A stretch of 64,000 nt of DNA from Planoprotostelium fungivorum (taxonomy: Eukaryota > Evosea > Variosea > Cavosteliida > Cavosteliaceae): assembly GCA_003024175.1 (NCBI GenBank), contig MDYQ01000064.1:50614-114613 (forward strand). The letters are read 5' to 3'. Position numbers and translations under genes: made by a program. This document shows positions 23,046 to 34,525 of this stretch, piece after piece. A model generated the notes under the pieces. It saw only the letters and a program-made list of their open reading frames with translations. It had not been told where the DNA came from and searched no databases. Each line of letters starts with the position of its first letter. Position 1 is the first letter of the stretch.

Positions 23046-25068
23046 CTACCTCGCTTTCAATTTCATGATTTTATACAGGTTCTTCCTCAGTGCACTACTC
23101 TGACTCGAGACGGCCTGACGAATCATCAGCCGACATCGGATGCAACATGTTGTCAAAATCAACTGACTCACCCAACTCGGAATGCTGGAACACATGTCGA
23201 TGTGTAAGACCACCGACACGACAACTCTACCGTCTCCCTTCTTGATGATGTGAATTCCAGACACTGCGGCCTCGTTTAATCTCTCATCTTCTCGCATCAC
23301 CCACTCTCTATCTTTGCTCTCTGGTGACCAGATGGGGTTGCGTGTCTGTCTGAATCGTGGAGGATGGCTAGACTCTCCGTGACGCTAGAGTAGTGATGTA
23401 TATCTGCACTGACGAATCTCGGGCTGAAGGGAAAAGGAGTATTGATCTTGAAGTGGACCATACTAGTCTCCGATTCAAATTCCTCTTCATCTCTTGGTGC
23501 TGATGTTGCGCGTCAGATCGAGATCGTGTGATGATGGGATCGCATGATGTTGACTTGTACGGAAAGATTCAATAGCTCACAGAGAACAACTTGATCTCTC
23601 GAAATATATCTTCCACTATGGTCGCCATCACATCTCGATCACCTCTCATCTCCGTGTCCACTCTCGCTCCCACCCCCTGTACACTCTGTCGATCGATCGA
23701 TGAGATTTCCACTCACTGTTCCCAGCCAAGTGAAACGTGTAACTCCTTTCTTCTCTTTTCCAGCCTTCCACCGCTCATCGTTCAACTTTTCCATGAATTT
23801 CGATTGCTCCAACTGATCACCCGTCATCATACAAATGTCGACGTGGAATTCTTTGGAATTCCACCTCTCTAGCGTGTGATGTGTCTCCCATATTCTCTCC
23901 CTTCGTGTGACCTACAATCAATTCCCTCATTCCTCTCTCCAATTCTCTCAGTCGATCCAAATTGGGTACCCGCTGTACATCGGTCGACATCTTCTCTACC
24001 GCATCAGACCGTCTCACTTGAAATTTCCACTGTTTCTCCAACGCGTCAATGGTCTTCGAACAGAAGTGTACGGCCGATTGAGCCCTCAGTTTAGACCCCC
24101 AATGCTCCATGGCTGACTGGTAAGGTTCTCCAATGGGATTCTTTCGAATGCTCCCGCAACGGTGTGTCAATCTGGAATTTCGATGAGATTTCTATTCGAA
24201 CGGGGGTGGTCCCCACTTGGCGCATTCGTTCAATAAAGCTTGTAACTTGGGGGGTCTGACGTCTGTATTTGTTCTTCAGCAGGTGCACATAATGATCGAC
24301 TCACAGTGCAGATCATCGAGGGCGACGAGGGTTGGATTTAATAGGAGGGGGAGAATTGATTTGTCGAGGTAAAAGAAGTGGGAGTTGTCTATCGCATCAT
24401 CTCCGGTGCCGACAAAGTCATTGAAGAAAGAACCGGCCTTCAGCGTCATACTTGAGTTTGTGTTACTGAGGGAAAATGTGAACGGGTACTCACACGGGCA
24501 CATCCTCTGCTTTCGACTCTGCGAATTTCTGCAGGAAGATGGACGTGAGGTCACAGATCTTCTTCTTCTCTTCTTCATCGTCGAAATCCTGTCTGTGTCA
24601 ACCGATGATGTCGTCTGTTCATAATCACCCCCATCTGGTCGCATACAGACTTAGCCTGGGTGTAGAATTCTTGTATGAGGCTGCGATTCCATCTGACGGT
24701 ATCCTCCTGGAACAGACTCCTCTTGGTTATCATGTCGTGAAATCGCTCCTCGTCTAGAGAGAGATCTTCTTGTGTTCTCTGCTGTAAAGCCCATATAGTC
24801 AGTGGCCAGGGATCGATTTCGTAGTGATAAGCGTAGAGATGGTCTGCCAGAACATTCCAATTGGAACGTGGAATGATGCAGAGGATCACAGGAATCGCTG
24901 AGAAATCATTGTGCAATATATCCTGCGTTTTTTAGCTGTTATATCTGTGGTTGTCGGTCATATCGTCAACATCACCTTGATGCTTCGATCAACCTCAGCC
25001 TGATCTGGGCTGGTAGTTATAAATCGGATGGAAGGAGGTGATTCTAGTCTATTGTAAGAGAAAGGCAT
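23046..25068 (-). CDS. RasGAP-like / START-like protein, paralogue A
   Basis: Start MPFSYNRLESPPSIRF; exons then give VDRSIKDILHNDFSAIPV, NWNVLADHLYAYHYEIDPWP, LQQRTQEDLSLDEERFHD and SLFQEDTVRWNRSLIQEFY. This helical stretch resembles a RasGAP domain, and LFQEDTVRWNRSL aligns with the LFRxxxLAxK block, with the catalytic Arg finger replaced by Gln. The middle holds NPIGEPYQSAMEHWGSKL. The C-terminal part (GVHIIKKGDGRVVVSVVLHI, DMCSSIPSW, AVSSQSSALRKNLYKIM) looks like the end of a START lipid-binding fold. It ends KLKAR, convergent with the surface-protein gene 84 bp away. The paralogue is at 32361-34381. Domain names are pattern judgements; coding status is firm. Confidence 0.7.
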
Positions 25069-25272
25069 CTCATCGAGCTGCTGTGGGAGGCCCGACCCCC
25101 TTCAATTGCGTGTATGGGCTGACAGGCTCAGCTGTCAATCCACAAAGATATGAAAACGAAGCAAACAGTTGCACATCTTACTCCCTTGATTTTCCCTGAC
25201 ACAACCAAGACTCGAATCGTGAGCCGTCACGTCTCATTTCAAAGGCTTTTATGGAGTTGTATAACCATTCCA

Positions 25273-28200
25273 TCAGATGTAGTGATTATCCATGTTGGCG
25301 TATCCTGCGTCTCTATTCTCTTTGATGTAAGAGACGCGAGCTGGCTCAGCGGACTGCTTCAAGTCGTCTCTGACCTCCATCTCATCGAAGGTTCTGTTCA
25401 AGTAATCGGTGATCTGATGGAAGTCGGGTCGATCGGAGGGCAGTGTCTCCCAACATTCTGAAGAAGGATCAGTCTTGATTGAAGATGGCGTAAAAAGATG
25501 TCCATCGTGATCAAAGAGCGTGGTAGTGATATAAGCTCACGTTTCATCATGGCGGCGAGGGCTGGATGACAATCTACCGGTATCGACAATCTCTTGTTCT
25601 CCTGCAAGATGAAGATGGCAGTCTCTATCGCAGAATACTCTGCCCAAGGTTCCTCACAGGTGATGATCTCCCACCTACATTCGTCAGTCACCCTCTAAGC
25701 ATCCTCTGTACTCACATGACAACGCCAAAAGAGAAGACATCTGATTTCGTCGAGTAGACTCTATCCCTGATGGCTGTCGAGCTCATCAGACGGTTGAAAC
25801 TCCCGTCTACACTCACCTTCTGGTGCCATCCATTTGATAGGACCTACGGTAGATTGTGTCTGTTGAGTGTTGTCTTTCTCCGCTGTTTCTCTTGACAGGC
25901 CGAAATCAGCAACTTTGGGTTCCATGTGATCATTCAATAGGATCTATCCACGTCAGTCGTCTCGAACGTAAGATGACATCTCACGTTACGTACGGCCAAA
26001 TCTCTGTGTATGATCTTCTCTTCGTGGAGGTGGAGCATTCCAAGAGCTGTAGAGTCAGTTTCCCGCCACCGATGGAATTTGAAATTCGAACTCACCGATC
26101 TTGCGGATGAAGTGGAATTTTTGGCTGTCGGGCAACGGTCTGGCCTTCATGATGTAAGTGTGAAGGGAACCACCGTCACAATACTCCGTGATAAGAGACA
26201 GAGGTTGGGGTGGGAATGTGATACCCAAACTGGTGATCATCATGAGATGAGAAGAGTCGTCGTCATGAGTCACTCACAATAAGACCACGTTGGGATGGCC
26301 TCTGAGATTCTGCACGATCTTAACTTCGTGAAGGAATTCGACCACTTGTTCTTGGGTCACGTGTTCAGCGCGGATCTGCTTCAGCTCGCGGAGGGTAAGA
26401 TCTCGTGGAAAATGGGATGAAAACTCACCGCCACAGTCATCTTCCTCCAAGTCGCTTTGTACACGATTCCGAAATTTCCTTGACCGATTCTGGACTTGTC
26501 CGTCAACTCCTGTCGTGACGTCAGATGACGTCATCCATTCTCTCTCACGTCGTAATCTACAACGCTCCTCTTGGCCTCCCCCAGGTTGATAGTACTCAGG
26601 TCCACCATCTCCATCTGATTGGTGATTGTCCTCGTTCTCACCCTCGATACAAAGTAGAGGGCAACCGCCACAACTACGACGAAGAGAACAACACCTACCA
26701 CTATGCCTGCCACCTGCCCCTGCGACAGACTGTTGGTCACGATGAGGTCCTTCGTTGTAGATGAACCGTCCGAGGCTGTCACCCCCATCGGTGTGCTGTC
26801 AGACGTGACATTAAAGGCAGCGAAGTCATCGGGTGACATGGTGGTGAGTAGATCGAACGCCTGCTGTGCCGTCTTCTCGTTGGGAGCAGTCGCCAGGGCA
26901 GGACTGATGACAAAGAGGAGATCGTACTTGATGGACCTCTTCTCTGAAGGTTTCGTTCCGTTCTGCATGATGATACGTTTGGGGTTGATCGAGAGGATAT
27001 CAGAGAGAATGGCAGAGACAGATTGGGAGGAGTAATAGTCGAGGGTCGAGAAGGTGGCGGTCCACTGGACTTGGATTCCGAATCTCTCGGTGATGGAGCA
27101 TTGTGTGTTGCAGTAGTCGTAGGCCCACTGAGGGATGGGGCAGAGGAGACTGATGGATGTCAGCGAGACTTCGTGGGAATCTGACCTGTTGTTGGCGAAA
27201 TTGCAGGACAGAGTGAGGGGAGCGGATTGTAGATCGACACCCGTCAGAAGATTTCCCGCCAAATTGAGGGAGTTGAGACTCAGAGATCCAAGAGCAGCAG
27301 GTACAGTACCGTTCAACTGTCATTTTCAGAAATCCGGTAGAATTTTCGAGTTATACCCGGTTATAGGAGAGGTCTAAATGTTTGAGACTCCTGAGGTATT
27401 GTATCGGACTTCCCAGGTTACCATAGATGAAATTATGCGACATGGATAACGTGGTGACATTGTACAGTGAGTACACATTTGCCACGTCGCTTCTTATCTG
27501 GTTGTGAGATAGGTCCAAATAGATCAAGCTCTTCAGGTTCATGCTGTTGAAGGACGAGATCTGATTGTGAGATGCATCTACTGATTGCAATGAGATGAGT
27601 TGGAGGGAATCTGGGAGTTTTCCTTCGAACGTATTGTGAGAGAAATCGACCAGTGTTAAGAGCTGAATAAAAGATCAAAATCGGGCGTGACTGAGTGTAG
27701 ATGATCACCTGGTTGTCGGCAAACATATTGGGTATCGAGCCGTTCATACGATTATTCGATACATCTGAACATGTTGAATAAGATTTCGAGTGAAAACTCA
27801 CCGAAAAACGTCAGATTGTACATGTTCGTGGTGAAGAGGGGCAGTGAAGAGCTGAAGCTGTTGTCGCTGACATCCAAGTAGGTCAATCTGTTCAGTGAAC
27901 CAAGAGAATCGGGTAGAGGTCCACTGAAACCGTTGTGAGACATATCCAAGAGAGTGAGCCCAGGAATCTCATTCCACACGTCAGGTAATCCAGAAGTCAA
28001 TCGATTGTTCCTGTTCAATTGTTCATCATGGTGAATGAATCAATCGAAACAAACACTCACGCCACGTTGAAGTAGTTCAACTTTGTCCACATCGACATGT
28101 CTGACGACAGAGAGCCCGATATGGAATTATTGGCCACATTGAAAAAAGTCAAATGTTCGAGAGAGTAGAGACTCTGTCTCCACGGCTCGGAGATCTTGTT

Positions 28201-31200
28201 ATTCGATACGTCTAGATACGACAGATTGAGTCGAGATATGCTGTCGGACAGGTAGGTGAGCTGATTGTACGACAAGTCCAATCGAGTGACGTTGTGAAGG
28301 TGAGAGAAGGAATCCAGGGCGGTCGCGTTCGATGTGAAACTGTTGTGGTCTAGACCAACGTGAGTGAGGTGATTCATTGGAGTGAAAGTGGGTATGCTTC
28401 CACTCAGCAGATTGTGAGATACATCTGTGATGATGAGATCTACGATCAACTTGTAGATGGTTGAATACCGAGATAAATGAGGTCGTTGTTGAGCACCAGA
28501 CCGTAGGGAATCTCGTTGGGGTAAATATTGTGGCTAAAAGAGATGAGAATGAATTGTGTTGACATGTGTCACCTGAAATCTACGTACTGGAGCGTTGTCG
28601 TATCACCTGCAAGTCATCACACGTCAATCTACAATACAATTCACTCACCATAGGAAGAAGGTATGGCAGAACCGAAGGCATTGTAGGATACGTCTACATA
28701 ACGAATGTCACCCATCAGCGACACATCTGGCGTGGATTCTGACAGCTGGTTGTGAGATATGTCGATATGTTGTAGGTAGATGCAGTAATGGATGTTGTAC
28801 TGCATGGTGGTCTGGAAACGATTCCAAGAGATATCGTAATGCATCAGGTTTGTCATGGGAGATGGATCACGCAGGCCTATGATGTCAGTGAAATTTCATC
28901 GGAATCTTTTCACCCTCGAAGAGATTGTGAGATAGATCTAAGGTCAATAGAGATCCAGTGGCGAAATAAGGAACGAATCCAGCGAATGAATTGTACGAAG
29001 CATTGAAGTAGATGATATGGGGTAGGTTACCATAGGAGATGTCCAGCTGATGCGTGTCAGAATATGAGGGTTTGAGGAGATGGATGTCACGTTGTAGATC
29101 CAATCATTGACCGATAGATCGATGTATTGTAGATTCGATCTGACATTGATCGCTGGAATGTACCCAGTGAATCTGTTGTGCGAGAGATCTACAACCAGTC
29201 AAAATTTTGCCTCCCTTCTCAATTCACCCAAGTGATATAGATTTGTGTTCTGTAGGACATCTGTGATATTTCCACTGAAATAATTGTAGGAGATATCGAT
29301 GTATTGGACTTTGGGACCGAATTGAATTACAGTTCTGTTGATGGAGCAGTGTGACAGATCACAGTAGATCAGATTCGATCCACTGCAAGCCTCATCCGGT
29401 ACGTTCATCGTAATGGCCTCATTGTAACTGTAATCGATGTACATCATGTTGTCCCCAGTGAATCTGGGTATCACATCGACGATGTTGTGAGATACATCGA
29501 CGTAGGACATGAAGGGTAGGTCACTCCAGTCATAGGGTACGGATGATAGTGTCTTCCCTAGAATGGGATCGTATTGATGAGAGATATCCACGTAAGAGAG
29601 GAGGACCTTCTCGTGATCTTTCGGTGGATCCGGTGCGTAAGTTAGACGATTGTGGGACACGATGAGAGTGGTCAAGTTGTAGACGTTCGACCAGTGGAGG
29701 GGATTCGACCATCCACTCAATTGATTGTGACTGACATCAAGGTAGATCATTCCGGGAATGTTAGATGGATCGGGGATATTGCCTGGGAAGATTGAGTCTC
29801 GTGATCGATGTAGATAGATGTACCGGAGAGTTGATTGTGAGATAGATCCAAGGTGACTAAGGAGATCATGTCGTTGATCTCTGAAGGCATGCTATCTATT
29901 CACATATCATCACCATGGGACAAAAGATGAATTGAATATTCAAATGAAGATTCGCACCATTCAGAGCGTTATACGATAAATTCAGAAACACCAGACTTGC
30001 ATGGCCGAATATTCCTTCAGGTATGACAGAGATACGGTTGTTACCGAGATCCACCCTCGTCAAAGACGTCAAGTTGGTGATGTCCTGAAAGGCAGTGAGG
30101 TTATTGCTGTTGAAACTGATGGTCTGTAGGATGTTGTTGTCGATGAGAGGAACACGATCGAATTGGTTGTGGTCGCATTCAAAGACAGTCAGCCTCGAGT
30201 TGTTTGGAAACACTCCGCCGTACCACCCGTGGAATGCATTGTTGGCGACGCTGAGATGGGATAGACTATATAGGGAAGTGATGTTTGGAAATAATCCCGT
30301 GATGTGATTGCTGGAACGATCGTCACGATGATGACACGGAAGAGATGATGATGTGACGAGTACCTTGACAAATCCAGTGACTGAATGTTCTCAGTGAACA
30401 AATCGGGATGAAATTGCGTCAGCTGTCGTCTCGTCATCCCCCATCTACGATCCGCCCCTTACCTCGTTATTCGACAGGTTCAATTGAACCAGACTCTCTA
30501 AAGCAGACAGTGACCCGATCGATTGTATGAGGTTACCACTGAGAGACAGTGTCACCAGCCCCGACAGAGTGTCGTCCAGATCGGGTATTGTAGTGATCTC
30601 GTTGTCGTCCAAGAGCAAATTGGCCACCTTCGATACGTAATACGGATACTTCTGTGGAAACTGCTCGAAACGATTCTTACGCAGATTGACTGTTCCACTG
30701 AGTAGACCCCAAGCTCCAACGAGATTTGGGATGTAAGTCAATCGATTTCCCTCCAGATTGAGATAACGGAGATTGCCACCCGCTGGATTGGGCATGGGTT
30801 GAATGTACCGAATTAGATTGTAACTGAAATCGATGCTGGTGAGAGCCGTCATGGAGGTGAGGTCCTGAAGATGTCAGTCTACAAGGTTGTAGACGGTCGG
30901 AGATAAGTAGAGAATATCACACCATGATATCGGACGTCAGGTTGTTGTGGGCGAAATTGACCCAGACGAGTTGGTTGAGTTGATAGAAGTCGGGATAGAT
31001 GGCGGTGCTGAGGAGATTGTGGCTCATGTCCAATGAGGTGATTCTGAAATCGGGGGCGGTCAAGTCTGGAACGGCGGTGAAGCCATTTCCACTGAGGTTG
31101 AAAGTACCCGTGATACCACAGTAGGGTGTCAAGTTGATCTTGTTCAAGATAGGATTGCCAATGATGTTGACATTCTGATCGATGTAGATTCCCACGCCGA

Positions 31201-31956
31201 GTTCGGAGCCGGCCCAGTCGATGTATGAGAGTTTGGGATTGTTCGAGATGGTGACGGTGTTCGCATTGAGATTGACACCCGATGTGATGATCAATCGACC
31301 GAGTTTGGGGCATTCAGAGATGAGGAGTTGATAGTAATAATGACCACTGGTGAGAGTGAAGTTGACGCTGGTGATGCCAACGAGTTCAAGAGAATAAACG
31401 TCGGCCAAAGGTGTATAGGTTACCAGTGGATTATAGTTAAGGAGAACTTTCGGCCCTGCGAACGGAGGTGTTGTGATGTAGGCGATCTGATTGGATGATG
31501 CGTCTAACTCTATGAGGGGGCTCGCATTATGAAAGAAGACGGTGCGCAGCTGATTGCAACATGTGTAGAGTCTCTGCAAACCGGAGGCCAAGGTGAGATC
31601 GAGTGCCCCCGTGAGACCATTGTCGGTGAATGCAATGATCTGAAGCGAAGATGTGTTGGCCCATGCACCCAGGGCCGTACCCGAAAGCCGATTGCTGGGT
31701 AAAAAGAGGGTCTGTATCTCTCCGTTATTATTGCATGTTACTCCAAACCAATTGCAGAAATCAACGTCGCTCGTATTCGACCATCCTCTCTGATTGACCC
31801 AATTTGGGCCTGTAACTCACGTGAGCATGTTTTTGGGATATAGAGGGCGACTGATCGGAACTCACCGTCTGTCGATTGATAGAGGTCTCTCAGATCTTCT
31901 ACCGACCACGCCACGACGCCTGCGATGAAGACGAACAGCACAGCGGCTGCTCTCAT
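25273..31956 (-). CDS. LRR receptor protein kinase (tyrosine-kinase-like)
   Basis: Single-pass receptor kinase of roughly 1,800 residues. The start at 31956 gives a signal peptide (MRAAAVLFVFIAGVVAWSVE), then a plant-type LRR N-cap (DFCNWFGVTCNNNGEI). Several dozen LRRs follow (LxxLDxSxNxLxG pattern, e.g. LTYLDVSDNSFSSSLP, VTRLDLSYNQLTYL). Then come a juxtamembrane region, one transmembrane helix (VVGVVLFVVVVAVALYFVS) and RVRTRTITNQMEMV. The kinase has GQGNFGIVYKATW, VALKQIRAE, HRDLAVRN (tyrosine-kinase/TKL-type catalytic loop, intron after RN), KVADFGLSR and GPIKWMAPE. It ends QSAEPARVSYIKENRDAGY, NMDNHYI, with Tyr residues that could be phosphosites. About 25 introns; one at 30877-30894 holds a full palindrome. 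Confidence 0.93.
30877..30894. repeat. Full intronic palindrome copy
   Basis: GTCTACAAGGTTGTAGAC, perfect inverted repeat, in an intron of the LRR receptor kinase gene. Confidence 0.85.
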
Positions 31957-32112
31957 GTCTCCCTGCTTGGAATAGGCTGACACAAAGACTTCCTCCATTC
32001 CGTAGAAAAAATCACAACAGCTCGGGTGAATCCTCATTCACCACGTTAAGCCGACGCGATTTCCGTGGTAAGAATGGAACTCTTATCCTGATGGACTTCA
32101 GGTCTGGCAGCC

Positions 32113-32319
32113 TCAGGTCTCCTTACGAACACTTTGATGTACTCCAAGATTATGTAATGCGTAGATCTGACCCCCGACATTGAACAAGACTTCCGTCTCA
32201 TCAAAGGGACACAGAGCCAGTCTCTTTTGTGTAGAGATGAAACGAATCGCAGGCTCTGTCAGTCTTCGTATCCAAAATCCGTTCATGTCGAGGTTACTGT
32301 GACGTTTGAGTGTCGACAT
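32113..32319 (-). CDS. Small ORF, 68 codons, possible gene or exon remnant
   Basis: Intact ATG-to-TGA frame: MSTLKRHSNLDMNGFWIRRL, TEPAIRFISTQKRLALCP, FDETEVLFNVGGQIYALHN, LGVHQSVRKET. Its composition is protein-like, and VLFNVGGQIY recalls the first strand of BTB/T1 domains, although the rest of such a domain is missing. It sits 41 bp downstream of paralogue B's stop and upstream of the receptor kinase, on the same strand. It may be a genuine small gene or a leftover exon. Confidence 0.35.
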   Translation of the reverse strand: MSTLKRHSNLDMNGFWIRRLTEPAIRFISTQKRLALCPFDETEVLFNVGGQIYALHNLGVHQSVRKET

Positions 32320-32360
32320 AAAATATCAAACAGGTTCATCGGTGGATCTTTATGTCGACA

Positions 32361-34381
32361 TCACATCTTCTCTCTCAAGATTCTCGAGAGGTTCTTCTGC
32401 AGGGCGGAACTCTGACTCGATAAGGCCTGAAGAGAGTAAGATTCTGAACGATGGAAACGGAAGATTACCCAATTTGGAACGCTCGAACACATGTCGATGT
32501 GGACCATCACGGTCACGATGGCCCTTCCACTCTGCTTCATCACGATGTGGACGCCCGACGCTGCACATCGGGTCATCTTTGAGGGTCGAATAAGATGATG
32601 TCACCGTGCATCTTGGCCCTCTGATGTCCAGAGGGTGTCGGATGTCTCTCACTGTTGAAGAAAGCAGCGACACTCTGAGATGAGCTGGTGTGGTATTGCA
32701 CGTCAGTGCTCACATAACGAGGAGAGAAGGGAAAGGGCGTGTTGATCTTGAATTGCATGGCGCTCGTATCTTTGTCGAGATAATCGACCAGCAGACCCTT
32801 TCATCGGATCAGATGATGTGATGGAGATGCAATCATCACCGAGAACTGTTTGATGTTGCGAAGGATGTCTGACGTGATGTGTCGGACGATGTCCGTGTCT
32901 CCTCTCAATTCGACTTCGATTCGTGTGGCGATTCCCTATTTCATTTAATCTGATGATGGAAGAGAAGATGAAGGTGGAGCTCACATCGCCCGTCCAAGTG
33001 AATGGCGTGAGACCTTTCTTCTGTTTCCCTGGTTTCCAACGGCTGTCATTCAATTTTTCCATAAATCTGTTGAGCCCAGTCTGCACATGATTGTCATGAT
33101 CATCATCTTGTGATGCAAAAGTTGGGAGGTGTAGACAGTGATGATCATCACCTCGCGTGATTCCGTGGAAAAATGAGACTTCTCATCGTAAGCGTGTCCT
33201 TCGATCAGCTCTCTGATCTCAAACTCCAACAACCTGATCTTCCTAGTGTTGGGTACGTACTGTACGCATGTCAATCGCCGGAGATGCGTCATCGTTCCCA
33301 CCTGGGCCTTCCAAATCTTTTCCAGGACTTCGATCGTTTCCAAGGAATAATATTCGTCTGCTTTTCCCGTTGTAATCTTCCCCCAATGCTCCATGACGGA
33401 CTGGTAAGGTTCTCCAATGGGATTCTTCTTGATCTCTCCGTAGCGACATAAGAGTCTGTCTTCATTCAGTTCCTTCCTCACAGACTCCAGCACAATCTGT
33501 GACGATGATGATGGTGATGGATGAAGGTGACTGAGACCGACCTGGCACATTCATTCAAGAGGGCTTGCAATTTCGGAGGTCTCACGTCTGTAGAAGATGA
33601 GGTGATATGTAACATCGGGGTGGACTCACAGTGAAGGTCATCGAGGCCTAAGAGGGTGGGATTGACGATGAGAGGTGCGATGCAGGTGTTGATGTAAAAA
33701 GCGATCGGGGTCATCAGAATGTCATCGCCAGCCCCCACCATCCCGTAAAAGATGGTCCCTGACTTGGTGGTCATCCTATCACATCGATCAGATTAAGCCT
33801 TTTGGAGGAGACACACAGTGGTACTTCCTCCACCGGATAAGAGGCGACTTTACTCATGAAGATCGACAGTGCATCGGAGATCTTCTTCTTCTCTTCTTCT
33901 CCCTCGAAATCCTAACATCGTGTCGGTTGTCAATGTCAACGGTGTATATCACCTCCATCTCCTGGTAGATGGATTTGATTCTCGAATAGAAGTCTACCAA
34001 TAGACTCTTGTTCCATCGAACAGTTGTCTCTGAGAAGAGGTTCCTCTTATTGATCATGTCGTGAAACTGTTCTTCATTCAGACTGCGATCTTCGACCGCC
34101 CTCTGTTGTATGGCCCATAACAACAAGGGCCACGGGTCGATCTCGTTGTGGTATGCAAATAGATGATCTGCCAGGACGTTCCAATCTTCTTTAGGGACGA
34201 GGGAAAGAACGTTTGCAAGAGAGGAGAAGTCATTCTGCAGGATGTTCTATCGTTGCACCTCAGACATCCGACTCAAGTATCATCCTCTATTCACCTTGAT
34301 GTGACGGTCCGTCTCTTCATAAGTGTGACTCTGCAGCATTGGTCTCTTCCCATCTATAGACTCCTTCCTGTCGGGTCTCAT
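32361..34381 (-). CDS. RasGAP-like / START-like protein, paralogue B
   Basis: Same architecture and exon style as the gene at 23046-25068. The start at 34381 is MRPDRKESIDGKRPM, followed by ETDRHIKNILQNDFSSLAN, DWNVLADHLFAYHNEIDPWP, NEEQFHDMINKRNLFSETTV, RWNKSLLVDFY, PTLLGLDDLHCDVRPPKLQA, IGEPYQSVMEHWGKITTG, FMEKLNDSRWKPGKQKKGLT, PFPFSPRYVSTDVQYHTSS, GVHIVMKQSGRAIVTVMVHI, DMCSSVPNW and ALSSQSSALQKNL, ending ILREKM. The presumed Arg-finger position is Ser here (LFSETTV). The two copies look roughly 55-60% identical in the N-terminal helices, by eye. The central block plus the START-like C-terminus suggests a lipid-regulated Ras regulator or scaffold, but that is inference. Confidence 0.72.
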
Positions 34382-34525
34382 GTCGGGTGTTAAAAAGTTG
34401 TGTGTCCCTCCACTCCACTGAAAGGGAGCAGCGTTTTGTGTTGACATGACCCCGATTAAGTTTTTTTCATCCAGCTCATTTTTCTCACCCCTTGAACATC
34501 ACACGTGCACATCATCTCATCTTCT

